This document shows, piece by piece, positions 45,389 through 54,398 of a stretch of 64,000 nt of DNA. Source of the stretch: an uncultured Bacilli bacterium (GTDB taxonomy: Bacteria > Bacillota_I > Bacilli_A > RF39 > UBA660); NCBI GenBank assembly GCA_910584085.1, contig CAJTZY010000003.1, positions 1 through 64,000 of the forward strand. The letters run 5' to 3'. How positions within the stretch are numbered: position 1 is the stretch's first letter; the number at the start of each line of letters is the position of its first letter. The position numbers were made by a program, and so were the translations under genes. Under the pieces are notes generated by a model that saw nothing but the letters and a program-made list of their open reading frames with translations, was not told where the DNA came from and searched no databases.

Positions 45389-46541
45389 TAGTGGAACATG
45401 TACAAGAGTTAAACTATATGGCATGGATGTTAATAATTTATTTAGTATTAATGACTATAAACTAGTAGATAAGGTAAATGAAGCAGATTGTATAATAATT
45501 AATACTTGTAGTTTCTTAAAATGTAAGGAAGAGTATTTTCTAGACTTTATCAAAAAAGTAAATAATGATTTAAATGAGAATCAAAATATTATAATTATAG
45601 GTTGCCTACCTAGTATAGTAAAAGATAAAATATTAGAAATAAATAAAAATATAATTATGTTTGGAAGAGATTTAGAGGAGATTAAAAAATATTTTAAATT
45701 TGATCATGATATTTTAACTAAGGCAACTTGTGTAACTGATAAATTAGATAGAAAAAAAAGAATTTTATATAATTTTAATAAATACTTTTTACACAGTAGT
45801 CATATAGAATATAGATTAAAAAGAGAAAAAGTTTGTTATTTACAAATATCAACAGGGTGTATGGGTAAGTGTACTTATTGTTCTGAAAAATTTACAACAA
45901 AGTTAAAAAGTAGGAGTATAGACGAAATAAAGGAAGCAATATACGATGGAATAAGTCGTGGTTACAAACTATTCGGATTAAATTCAGATGATGCTTCTGC
46001 TTATGGTAAAGATATAAATAGTTCACTTGGAGAATTACTTAAAGAAATAGTAAAAATAAAAGAAGATATATACTTTTCAATACCAGAATTTAATCCTAAT
46101 GGATTAACGGATGAAGTAATAGAATGTTTAAAAGATAAAAAATTTCTTTATATAACTGTACCAATACAAAGTGGTTCACAAAAAATATTAAATTTAATGA
46201 AAAGACCATATAAGATAGATGAAGCTATAGAAAAAATTAAATTAGTAAAAAGGAATAATAAAAAACTTAAAATTAATACACATGTTATTGTTGGATTTCC
46301 AGGTGAGACTGAAGCAGATTTCTTAGAGACATATAAAATTTTAAATAGTGGAATATTTGATAGAGTAAAAGTATTTATGTATAATGAAAGACCAAAAACT
46401 GAGGCAATTAATTTTGATAATAAAGTTACAAGAGAAGAAAAAATAAGAAGAAGAGATAAGTTACTTAAAGTTATGAAAAAACAGAATATAAAGCACTTTT
46501 CTTTAACTAACTTAATTCTTAATAGGGAGCAATTAAAATGA
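45363..46541 (+). CDS. MTTase-like radical SAM enzyme lacking a TRAM domain
   Basis: A 392-residue protein of MiaB/RimO architecture. The N-terminal UPF0004 domain has three Cys positions (NSGTC, INTCSF and IGCLP) for the auxiliary cluster. The radical SAM site is GCMGKCTYC (CX3CX2C). IPIQSGSQKILNLMKRPY and VIVGFPGETEADF are family blocks. The C-terminal TRAM RNA-binding domain, present in MiaB and RimO, is missing: the protein ends about 15 residues after FDRVKVFMYN plus a basic helix. Without TRAM the substrate may not be tRNA or S12. ATG 45363 is chosen. Confidence 0.88.
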   Translation: MLKKYYIYNSGTCTRVKLYGMDVNNLFSINDYKLVDKVNEADCIIINTCSFLKCKEEYFLDFIKKVNNDLNENQNIIIIGCLPSIVKDKILEINKNIIMFGRDLEEIKKYFKFDHDILTKATCVTDKLDRKKRILYNFNKYFLHSSHIEYRLKREKVCYLQISTGCMGKCTYCSEKFTTKLKSRSIDEIKEAIYDGISRGYKLFGLNSDDASAYGKDINSSLGELLKEIVKIKEDIYFSIPEFNPNGLTDEVIECLKDKKFLYITVPIQSGSQKILNLMKRPYKIDEAIEKIKLVKRNNKKLKINTHVIVGFPGETEADFLETYKILNSGIFDRVKVFMYNERPKTEAINFDNKVTREEKIRRRDKLLKVMKKQNIKHFSLTNLILNREQLK

Positions 46542-47383
46542 TAGAATTACTAGATTATATATTAGATTATGATGATAATTTTTGGATAATTAACAATATA
46601 ACAGATGGTGTACCTAAAGGATATATTGTTTATAGAACATGTGATGAAGGGAGATCCAATCATATAACTAAAAAACAATACTTTAAAGAAATTGAAACTA
46701 AAATAGTAAATATTCCACTTAAGTATAAAATGATTTTTAAACCGCGAGAGTTTTATCAAAATAATAAAAATAATTTAAATGGTATTTGGAAAGATTATGT
46801 TGATACATTAAATGAAATTGGAATCGATGATAGTGATATTGGAATATTTGGTTCTTATTTAATAGGATTTGATATTGAAAAAGATGTTGATTTTGTTATT
46901 TATGGTAAAGACAATTTATATAAGTATCACGACAATATAGAGTATATAAAAAACAAATGCAATGTCACATCTATTACAGAAAATCATATTTTACATCAAT
47001 ATAACAAACATAAATTTAAATTTAGTGAGAAATGCGATTTAAAAGAAATTATAAGTAGAAATTGGAGTGGCATAGAACTTAGTAATGGAGTTTTATCTAC
47101 ACCTAGATTTATTGATTTAAATAATATGAATATTCCATTAAAAAAAGGAGAGGATAAGATTATTACGGTAGAGGTAATAGAAGGCCTTACAAGTGTTATG
47201 TTGCCAAGAGTAGCAAAGGTAAAATATAAGGAAGAAGAATACACAATATATTCAACATTGTGGAAATTTCAAAGTTTTACTAAAGATGGAGATATTTTAG
47301 AAATATTTGCAAATGTCGATGAGAAAGATAAAGTAATAATCATTGATGAGTGTAATTATTATATAAGATATATAAAATCTTGA
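46538..47383 (+). CDS. Nucleotidyltransferase-fold protein, unknown substrate
   Basis: A 281-residue protein. The central part reads IGIFGSYLIGFDIEKDVDFVIYG, a nucleotidyltransferase motif (GS...DxDF) with both acidic residues. The N-terminal half (about 1-85, GYIVYRTCDEG) and the C-terminal beta-rich part (VEVIEGLTSVMLPRVAKVKY) are not recognised. It resembles archaeal-type uncharacterised nucleotidyltransferase-related proteins. It begins in the radical SAM gene's stop (ATGA) and ends the operon. Confidence 0.7.
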   Translation: MIELLDYILDYDDNFWIINNITDGVPKGYIVYRTCDEGRSNHITKKQYFKEIETKIVNIPLKYKMIFKPREFYQNNKNNLNGIWKDYVDTLNEIGIDDSDIGIFGSYLIGFDIEKDVDFVIYGKDNLYKYHDNIEYIKNKCNVTSITENHILHQYNKHKFKFSEKCDLKEIISRNWSGIELSNGVLSTPRFIDLNNMNIPLKKGEDKIITVEVIEGLTSVMLPRVAKVKYKEEEYTIYSTLWKFQSFTKDGDILEIFANVDEKDKVIIIDECNYYIRYIKS

Positions 47384-47402
47384 TATTCGTTATAGTAAAA
47401 TT

Positions 47403-47438
47403 AATAGTGTATAATATTTATAGATTTTATAGTATAAT
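47403..47438 (+). promoter_or_regulatory. Promoter-like repeat upstream of radical SAM gene
   Basis: AATAG-TGTATAATATTTAT...TATAGTATAAT, with TATAAT at 47433-47438. Similar arrangements occur at 54170-54208 and 63065-63103. Confidence 0.5.
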
Positions 47439-47467
47439 AATGTTATAAACTTTATGAGGTGATTGTT

Positions 47468-48349
47468 TTGAAAGTAAATACTGATTGTAACTTCTTTATG
47501 AATATTTTTTTCTTTGTTTGGCCTAAATGTAGAATGAAGTGTAAATATTGTTTAGAGAATAATACAAATAATTATGGTGAGTTTAGTAAAGAAAATATAA
47601 TACAGATTTTAAGTGTATTTGCACATGAGGGAGTAAAACGTCTTTGGCTAACTGGTGGTGAGGCAACTTTATGCCCATATATTTTAGAGTATATAAATAT
47701 ATGTAAAGAAAGTAAAATAAAACCTATGTTTTCAACACAAGATGGGCTCGCACTAAAAAAATTGTCAAAAGATTTATATGATATTGATGTCCAATTAAGC
47801 CTAAATGGATTATATAAAGATCATGATGAAATAACACAAATTGAAGGTTCATTTATTGATATTGAAAACGCAGTATATGAAATTAATAATAAATACTCTA
47901 GCCATGATATAAGAATAAGTGCTAGATTTATATTAAGGCCTGAATGTGTAAGTAAAATTGATGATTACATTAAATGGTGCATAAAAAATAAAATAAAAAA
48001 AGTTTACTTATCTAATATTTCAAGTGGAGGTAAGGGAAAAAATTATATAAAAGAAAATGGTAAAATATCAAAAGATGAGTTTGCAAATATATTAATGAAT
48101 ATATCTACAAAGTATAAAGATATTATTGATATAGAAATTAAATCTAATGGTAAACAAGGTGATTTATGTGGGGTTTATCCAAATGCTAACATATACATAA
48201 GACCTGTAGATTCAGTTGAAGAAGGTAACTTGTTATTAGGAAATTTATTTAAAGATAATCCCAAAGAAATTTATAAACATTTTAAAGAAAATTATCCAGA
48301 TTTATATAACAATTATATAGATAAAATAAAAGGTGATGGAACACTATAA
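47468..48349 (+). CDS. MoaA-like radical SAM enzyme
   Basis: A 293-residue radical SAM protein. The cluster site is CRMKCKYC (CX3CX2C), RLWLTGGEATLCP supplies the GGE motif, and IRISARFILRPECV and LSNISSGG are barrel strands. A single auxiliary Cys region near the C-terminus (GDLCGVYPN) may exist. It most resembles MoaA-type or SPASM-less enzymes. TTG 47468 follows GAGGTGATTG; the GTG at 47459 lies in that site. It has its own promoter-like element. Confidence 0.85.
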   Translation: MKVNTDCNFFMNIFFFVWPKCRMKCKYCLENNTNNYGEFSKENIIQILSVFAHEGVKRLWLTGGEATLCPYILEYINICKESKIKPMFSTQDGLALKKLSKDLYDIDVQLSLNGLYKDHDEITQIEGSFIDIENAVYEINNKYSSHDIRISARFILRPECVSKIDDYIKWCIKNKIKKVYLSNISSGGKGKNYIKENGKISKDEFANILMNISTKYKDIIDIEIKSNGKQGDLCGVYPNANIYIRPVDSVEEGNLLLGNLFKDNPKEIYKHFKENYPDLYNNYIDKIKGDGTL

Positions 48350-48549
48350 TAAATTTTAGAATGTATTGTTTATAAAGATGACTAAATTGAAAGTATAGAA
48401 AAATCTGCAGAGATCCCAGCGGATTTACTATGTCTTCATATAGAGATATAAGTTTATTAAATCAATTGATAAATAAAATATATTCGTTTTTTTTAGTATG
48501 GTATTTAAAAATTATCATCTTTATATTATAATATATTTAGGTGATTCAT

Positions 48550-50007
48550 TTGAATATAAAGTTTATATCTATTGATTTTCAAAAAGATTTTAGTAATCCT
48601 ATTGGGAAAAATTTTAATAGGGGAAAAAGCATTAATTTTATAAAAAATACTTTTATTCCATACTGTAGAGAAAATGGTATTGTCATTAATGAAATAATAC
48701 CCGATTATCGACATCCAAGACCAAATAAACTTGGGATAGAGTGTAGTTGTATTCCTGGAACTGCAGGATTTGAAAGTGAAATTCCTAGTGATATTAAAAA
48801 TCCTAACCAATGGATAAAATGCATGAATAATCCTATATGGACTAGAAAAAATGCTGGTATTACAAATAAACAAGCTGGTATTCCATATCAAGATCCAAAA
48901 GGATTTGATAAATGGTTAGAGGATACAATAGGTACTCCTAGTGAGGTTGATTTAGTTGTGCTATTAGGACTTACTATGGATTGCTGTGTCTTGTGCACTA
49001 GCCAAGAACTTAAATTTAGAGGATATAAAGTAAAAGTGTTATATGAAGCAACAGATCCCATGGAAAACGATGAACAGCACAAAGATTATCTATTAACACA
49101 TTCTCCAATGAATATATGGACTAATTACATTAGATTTAACGAATTAAAGGAATACCTTAAGTTTGAAAAAGATGTAACATTAAAACCAGATTTTATAAAA
49201 AAATATGGATATGATTTTCCAAAAGATACTGAAAAGGTATGGAAATTAGATTGTAAAGTAGAAGAATTAAATATAAATGAAATAACGTGGCATTTTGAAC
49301 TCCCTTTTTGGAATTATAATAATATCCCTTATTCTGTAAAACCCCTAGATGTAATTAATTTTAAGGATAAGTATATAGAACAATATAAAAGAATAGAAGC
49401 TGCTGACATAAGTTATCCAATTGATTTAATAGACGATAGAGCAAGAACTGGAAAATTACTTATTTTAGATGGTTTGCATAGATTAGCAAAATTATATATT
49501 AATGGACAATCTGTTGTCAAAGTTAGAATTATTCCAAGAAATAAAATACCATATATTTGTAAAGATAATACTTTGATTGATAATCTTAAGAATATTTTTG
49601 AAAGTAATAAAGATAAAAAAATTTGTGTAGTTGGTACAACTTGTACTGGTAAAACAACCCTAGTAAATATCTTTGAAAATACAGAGGATATGGATGAAAA
49701 AATTTTTCCATTATTAACAAAAGAGGAAACTGAATATGTATGTTCTACTCCATGGACTGAGGAAATTGGTAAGAAAATGGATGAACTTGTAAGAACTAGA
49801 TTATCTATTATACCAGGTGTGCCAATGTTTGGAACAGTATTATTAGACTGTGATTTAATTATATATCTACATATAAATGATGAACTATTATTAGAGAGAA
49901 CAAAACTTAGAAATGTAGATTTTACTAATGCGAAAAATATGCAAACTAATATTGAAAATGAAATAAAAAAATCAAATATATCAACTATTACGTTAGAAGT
50001 TGAATAA
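48550..50007 (+). CDS. Three-domain protein: isochorismatase-like hydrolase, ParB-like domain and P-loop kinase
   Basis: A 485-residue fusion. Residues 1-200 are a cysteine hydrolase of the isochorismatase/nicotinamidase fold: FISIDFQKDF with catalytic Asp and LGLTMDCCVLCTSQELKFRGYKV with the nucleophile Cys. Residues 215-345 contain ILDGLHRLAKLYINGQSVV, a ParB/SerK-like motif. Residues 350-485 have CVVGTTCTGKTTLVNIFE as Walker A and LDCDLIIYLHIN, with a lid ERTKLRNVD. Three catalytic modules in one chain point to a dedicated pathway, perhaps nucleoside or cofactor linked. TTG 48550 follows AGGTGATTC. Monocistronic; TATAAT lies just upstream. Confidence 0.75.
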   Translation: MNIKFISIDFQKDFSNPIGKNFNRGKSINFIKNTFIPYCRENGIVINEIIPDYRHPRPNKLGIECSCIPGTAGFESEIPSDIKNPNQWIKCMNNPIWTRKNAGITNKQAGIPYQDPKGFDKWLEDTIGTPSEVDLVVLLGLTMDCCVLCTSQELKFRGYKVKVLYEATDPMENDEQHKDYLLTHSPMNIWTNYIRFNELKEYLKFEKDVTLKPDFIKKYGYDFPKDTEKVWKLDCKVEELNINEITWHFELPFWNYNNIPYSVKPLDVINFKDKYIEQYKRIEAADISYPIDLIDDRARTGKLLILDGLHRLAKLYINGQSVVKVRIIPRNKIPYICKDNTLIDNLKNIFESNKDKKICVVGTTCTGKTTLVNIFENTEDMDEKIFPLLTKEETEYVCSTPWTEEIGKKMDELVRTRLSIIPGVPMFGTVLLDCDLIIYLHINDELLLERTKLRNVDFTNAKNMQTNIENEIKKSNISTITLEVE

Positions 50008-50053
50008 ATGAAACGCATAGTAAAAATTAATGTATAAGATAATTGGTGATAAA

Positions 50054-50857
50054 ATGAGCTACGATTTATTAAATGAAATGATAAAATATATTGAAGAAAA
50101 TTTAGATCAAGAGATTGAATATAAAAAATTATGTAAAATAGTTGGAATATCAGAGTACTCATTACAAAGAATATTTATTTTTTTAACAGGAATATCTATA
50201 TCGGAATATATAAGAAAAAGAAGATTAAGCAAAGCATATGAGGAATTAAAAACGACTGATATAAAAATAATAGACTTAGCTATTAAATATAATTATGATT
50301 CATCAATTTCTTTTGCTAGAGCATTTAAAAAATACTTTAATATTACTCCAACAGAATGTAGAGAAAGTAAAGGAGAGTATAAATTATTTCCAATCATAAA
50401 CTTTAGTAATAATAATATATTGGTTGAACTTAATTATGAAATTAAGAATATAGATGATAAGGTTTTATACTGTTTTGGGGTAAGTGCAGTAGAGTATCAA
50501 GATTTATTATATAAAATTAGAGAATTATATAATACACTTCATAGTAATGGTTTGTATGAAAAAATGAGTAATAATGGATTATATGGAATATGTATAGATG
50601 ACGAGAACTCGTATAACTATTATGTTGGAAGTGATATTAATTTTAAAGGTACTAAAAAAATAACTATACCAAATGGTAAGTATGCAATATTTAATGTTGG
50701 AACTGACGAACAAAAAGATATTGTAAATACATATAATTTAATATGCAATGAATGGCTTAAATCAACTAATTATAAAATTTTAGATAAACCAGAAATTGAA
50801 TTATATGATGATAATAATTGTTATATTTATATACCTATAAAGGATAAACAAAACTGA
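50054..50857 (+). CDS. AraC-family regulator with GyrI-like effector domain
   Basis: A 267-residue AraC/XylS protein. Two helix-turn-helix motifs are at the N-terminus (YKKLCKIVGISEYSLQRIF and IIDLAIKYNYDSSISFARAFKKYF), followed by a GyrI-like/Bacterial effector-binding domain (about 120-267). This Rob-like order (HTH first) is typical of regulators of stress or drug responses. ATG 50054 follows GGTGAT. It starts 46 bases after the fusion gene. Confidence 0.92.
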   Translation: MSYDLLNEMIKYIEENLDQEIEYKKLCKIVGISEYSLQRIFIFLTGISISEYIRKRRLSKAYEELKTTDIKIIDLAIKYNYDSSISFARAFKKYFNITPTECRESKGEYKLFPIINFSNNNILVELNYEIKNIDDKVLYCFGVSAVEYQDLLYKIRELYNTLHSNGLYEKMSNNGLYGICIDDENSYNYYVGSDINFKGTKKITIPNGKYAIFNVGTDEQKDIVNTYNLICNEWLKSTNYKILDKPEIELYDDNNCYIYIPIKDKQN

Positions 50858-50919
50858 TACCAGAAATGTTTATCCTTTTATATTTATCTATTTTATAATT
50901 TTACATAGAGGTGGGCAAA

Positions 50920-51477
50920 ATGGAATTAAGTGAAGTTATAAAGAAAAGGAGAAGTATAAGAAAATTTAAAAATGAAAAACTGGGAAAGAGTGTAGTCGAA
51001 GATATATTAAATTTTGGAAGGCTTGCTCCATCAGCGAAAAATAAACAACCTTGGTATTTTGTTGTTTTAGAAGATGACATAAAAAATAAAGTTGCAGATT
51101 TAATGATAGAAAATTATAAAAGGGGAAAAGAGAAAGAAAAAATTGGATTTAATAGCAGTGTACTACAAACTGCAAAGGTAATATTCGAAGCACCTATTCT
51201 AGTTATTATATTTAGAAAAAAAGACGATAATTGGATAATTGGAGATAATTTATCAATCGGTGCCTGTGTAGAAAATATTTGCTTAAGAGCAACTGATTTG
51301 GGAATTGGAAGTTTATGGATAAGAGATATAAGATATGTTTCTAGTGAGGTATCAAAAATGTTAAATCATGAAGATTTAGAATTAAATTGTGCAGTTTGTT
51401 TGGGTATACCAAATGAATCGCCTAAACAAAGATTAAGAAAAAATTTGAAAGATATAATGGAGTGGAGAAATTTATGA
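50920..51477 (+). CDS. Nitroreductase-family flavoprotein
   Basis: A 185-residue FMN-binding nitroreductase. KRRSIRKFKNEKL and GRLAPSAKNKQPWYFVVL are the FMN and substrate motifs, DNLSIGACVENICLRATDLG is the helix after it, and the C-terminal CAVCLGIPNE is conserved. It reduces nitro or quinone compounds with NAD(P)H. ATG 50920 follows AGAGGTG; GTG 50911 is in that site. It overlaps the transglutaminase start by four bases. Confidence 0.92.
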   Translation: MELSEVIKKRRSIRKFKNEKLGKSVVEDILNFGRLAPSAKNKQPWYFVVLEDDIKNKVADLMIENYKRGKEKEKIGFNSSVLQTAKVIFEAPILVIIFRKKDDNWIIGDNLSIGACVENICLRATDLGIGSLWIRDIRYVSSEVSKMLNHEDLELNCAVCLGIPNESPKQRLRKNLKDIMEWRNL

Positions 51478-52352
51478 AAAATAAAAAAATATTTAACTTT
51501 TATAGACAAACAAGTTTATATACTGATTTAGGATTATATAAAGATTTTACTAAGCAATTAACTGATGATATAAATGAGCTTTGCATATTACAAAGAATGC
51601 AGATAATTCATCCTGTATCTGTAAACCAAGAAGATATTATAATTCAAAAAAATAAAAATACTAATCTTTATGTTACTAGATTAAAATATGAAGATGACTT
51701 ATTTCCTACTGCAATAAGTATGATTAGTGAGTTATTAAGAAAAGATAAAAATTATAGTGTAAATAGAAAGCAAGAAGATATGATACATGTTACTTGTAGG
51801 GGACAAGCAATATTACTTGCTAGTATTTTAAAAGCAAAAGGCTATTCCGCAAGAGTTAGAAGTGGATTTGCTACTTATATAAAAAATGATGGTGTAAATT
51901 ATGATCACTGGATTACAGAATACTATGATGAAGGGAAAGATAGATGGGTATTAGTAGATGCAGATCTTCATTGTAGTGATTGTGACTTTGATTTAAATGA
52001 TATTCCAAGGCAAAAATTTATATTTGGTGCAGAGGCATATCTAGGGATGAGAAATAATAAATATAAAAATGAAGAAATATACTATGATTCCGACCCAGCT
52101 ACATTAGGTTTAAAAGCTACTTTAAGAGGGTTATTTTATGATTTTCATTCATTAATGAATGATGAAATAATATTTTTACATTTACCAAAATATATTCAAG
52201 ATAAAAATTTAAATCTTTCAGAGGAGGAATATGTTGAGTTAGATAAATTAGCAAATTTATTATTAAACCCAGATGAAAATTTTGATGAATTATTAAAAAT
52301 ATGGAATAGTGAATCAAAGTATAGAATTATGTCTGGGGCACTTAATAGTTAA
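51474..52352 (+). CDS. Transglutaminase-like protease-fold protein
   Basis: A 292-residue protein with a transglutaminase-core domain at about 95-200. The triad is visible as Cys in TCRGQAILLASILKAKG, His in NYDHWITEYY and Asp in WVLVDADLHC. The ARVRSGFATY block between them is typical. No signal peptide, so it is cytoplasmic. The C-terminal helical part (about 200-292) is not recognised. GTGGAG ribosome site and coupling to the nitroreductase make ATG 51474 the start. The substrate is unknown. Confidence 0.85.
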   Translation: MKNKKIFNFYRQTSLYTDLGLYKDFTKQLTDDINELCILQRMQIIHPVSVNQEDIIIQKNKNTNLYVTRLKYEDDLFPTAISMISELLRKDKNYSVNRKQEDMIHVTCRGQAILLASILKAKGYSARVRSGFATYIKNDGVNYDHWITEYYDEGKDRWVLVDADLHCSDCDFDLNDIPRQKFIFGAEAYLGMRNNKYKNEEIYYDSDPATLGLKATLRGLFYDFHSLMNDEIIFLHLPKYIQDKNLNLSEEEYVELDKLANLLLNPDENFDELLKIWNSESKYRIMSGALNS

Positions 52353-52357
52353 AAAAA

Positions 52358-52390
52358 CAGTGATTTTAATAAAAAATTCACTGCTTTTTC
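52358..52390. terminator. Bidirectional terminator
   Basis: CAGTGA / TCACTG stem with A-rich loop, flanked by A run on the left and CTTTTTC on the right; between convergent genes. Confidence 0.7.
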
Positions 52391-52475
52391 TTTAATTAAA
52401 TTATTATTAAAACAAAATATTATATAGCTAAAATCAAATTAAATATTTAAATGAGTTTGTGATAATTTTCATATA

Positions 52476-53195
52476 CTATATTTTTTTCTTTAACTCTAAT
52501 AATTTATTTATAGTCATAGTAGGGCAATATTCTTTAGGAGTGGGAATATTGTTAGGATTAAGCCAACAAGTATCAATTCCATTGTTCATTCCTCCTAGAA
52601 TATCAGTTGTTAATGAATCCCCTATTAATAGCATTTTCTTTTTATCCTTATTTTGTGTTTTATCGTATAAAAAATCAAAAAATTCTTTCATAGGTTTTGA
52701 AAATCCAACTTCTTCTGAACAAACAATTGAAGATATATATTCTTTTAATTTTGCTTTTTCCAATTTATTGATTGCAGCTTTTTTAGGACCATTTGTTGCT
52801 ATTAAAATTTCATAATTAGGATTTAGTTCTTCTAATAATTTGGCAGCACCTTCAATTTCTACTATATTAACTCCAAGCATACTACAATATAATTCATTAA
52901 GTGAAATTGCAGCATTAAAATCTAAATTTAGCTTTTTAAAGAAAATAATGAATCTATTTGCTCTTAAATATGTTATTTTTTCTTCAAGTGTTTTTATTGA
53001 ATTTGGAATAACCATTTTCCCACTTTCCCAAGTATGCCAATAAGCTGTATCAAACTTTTTCCATTCTAAAAACAAATCATCACTGTATTTTATTCCTAAA
53101 CTATTAATCATAATATCAAATGCATATTTAATAGATTGATTATTGTCTATTAAAGTATCATCTAAATCAAAAATAAGTGTTTCATACTTTTTCAT
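52476..53195 (-). CDS. HAD-family hydrolase (YjjG-like pyrimidine nucleotidase)
   Basis: A 239-residue HAD protein: LIFDLDDTLIDN is motif I, ILIATNG motif II, and GDSLTTDILGGMNNGIDTCW motif IV. The long helical cap (about 15-95) and SIVCSEEVGFSKP segment match the YjjG/YfnB group of noncanonical nucleotide phosphatases. Single gene on the minus strand. Confidence 0.9.
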   Translation of the reverse strand: MKKYETLIFDLDDTLIDNNQSIKYAFDIMINSLGIKYSDDLFLEWKKFDTAYWHTWESGKMVIPNSIKTLEEKITYLRANRFIIFFKKLNLDFNAAISLNELYCSMLGVNIVEIEGAAKLLEELNPNYEILIATNGPKKAAINKLEKAKLKEYISSIVCSEEVGFSKPMKEFFDFLYDKTQNKDKKKMLLIGDSLTTDILGGMNNGIDTCWLNPNNIPTPKEYCPTMTINKLLELKKKI

Positions 53196-53366
53196 AAAAC
53201 CTCAACTCCAATAGCATTTATTATATCAAATTTAACTTTTTGTTTCAATAGTATAATATAGAAATCCAATTATATATATGACTTTTTGAAAATATAATAT
53301 TAATAGTACATTATAGACGTGTTAAAATGTAATTTTTATGATAAAATTATTTTAGGAAGTGAGATT

Positions 53367-54155
53367 ATGCAGTCGATAGAGAAAACTTTAAAATATTTTG
53401 AATTACTAATGAGTTATGAAGATACATCAGTATTTTTAAATTATGATTTACCTAATGGCTATCACTATGAATTTTATAAAAATGGTGACGAGCATGATTG
53501 GGTAAATATTCATATATCAAGTGGTGAATTTACAAATTTTGATAGGGGACTTCACTATTTTCACCAATTTTACGATAGTTTTATAAATGATTTACACAGA
53601 AGATGTATTTTTATTGTAAATGAGAATGGTGAAAAGGTTGGAACTGCTACTATATCTTTATTAAATAATATTGAGGATGGATATGATGCTGCAGTAGATT
53701 GGGTTGCTATAAAAAAAGAATATCAAGGACATGGATTATCTAAACCACTTATATCTAGATTCATACAGCTTGCTAATGAACTGGGACATAATAAACTTAT
53801 TTTGCACACTCAAACTCATACTTGGTTAGCAGCAAAATTATATTTAGATTTAGGATTCACACCATATAAAGTAAAAGAAAATTACGAAGGCTGGCAGATT
53901 CTAAAAACAATCACTAATCATCCTAAGTTAGACTTTATTAGCCCTATACCAATTAAAGATATTTACTGGGATACAGCTATTTTAATTTTTAAGGAACTAA
54001 AAAATATGCATGGTAATAATTTTAATTATGAAATATGGTATAAAGATGGAAAAAATGATGTTTATGTATATGATTTTAAAAATTACTATGAATACAAGTA
54101 TTTTATAAAAGAAGATGGAATAGCATTAGAAAAAGTAGAACATAAAAAGTTATAA
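53367..54155 (+). CDS. GNAT-family acetyltransferase
   Basis: A 262-residue protein with an internal GNAT domain (about 65-175). The acetyl-CoA loop is VDWVAIKKEYQGHGLSKPLIS, with Q/RxxGxG-like QGHGLS, and LILHTQTHTWLAAKLYLDLGF closes the fold. About 65 residues precede and 85 follow it, without recognised motif. The long upstream frame lacks support; ATG 53367 follows AGGAAGTGAG. Confidence 0.85.
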   Translation: MQSIEKTLKYFELLMSYEDTSVFLNYDLPNGYHYEFYKNGDEHDWVNIHISSGEFTNFDRGLHYFHQFYDSFINDLHRRCIFIVNENGEKVGTATISLLNNIEDGYDAAVDWVAIKKEYQGHGLSKPLISRFIQLANELGHNKLILHTQTHTWLAAKLYLDLGFTPYKVKENYEGWQILKTITNHPKLDFISPIPIKDIYWDTAILIFKELKNMHGNNFNYEIWYKDGKNDVYVYDFKNYYEYKYFIKEDGIALEKVEHKKL

Positions 54156-54169
54156 TGATAATAAAAATT

Positions 54170-54208
54170 AATAGCTGTATAGGAATTTATGGGTGTTTAT
54201 AGTATAAT
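54170..54208 (+). promoter_or_regulatory. Promoter-like repeat (copy 1)
   Basis: AATAGCTGTATAGGAATTTAT then TATAGTATAAT, TATAAT at 54203-54208. The copy at 63065-63103 has the same spacing (33 bases from AATAG to TATAAT). Confidence 0.55.
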
Positions 54209-54244
54209 TATATCAATAGGAATGTTTGCGAAAGAGAATTCATA

Positions 54245-54379
54245 ATGAATATAAAAATTAATAGAGTAAAAATATTTGTAACAATACCAAGTGAAATTGC
54301 AAAACTAGTTACATTTTTAGTAAGTGATGATTCAGATTTTATAAATGATAAAGTTATAAAAATTGATGGTGGATATTAA
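54245..54379 (+). pseudogene. C-terminal fragment of a short-chain dehydrogenase
   Basis: A 44-codon open frame. Its last 30 residues (IPSEIAKLVTFLVSDDSDFI and VIKIDGGY) match the C-terminal end of FabG-like SDR enzymes. The N-terminal 200 or so residues, with the Rossmann motif and YxxxK, are absent. A start codon exists but the product cannot be an enzyme. It appears to be a remnant between the GNAT and MBL genes. Confidence 0.7.
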
Positions 54380-54398
54380 GAAAAGGAGATATTAAATT

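Noticed and set aside
48386..48440. Riboswitch in the gap before the three-domain fusion gene
   Set aside because: One 8-bp hairpin (AAATCTGC/GCGGATTT) is visible, but there is no terminator, no conserved motif and the gene's own -10 box lies downstream of it.
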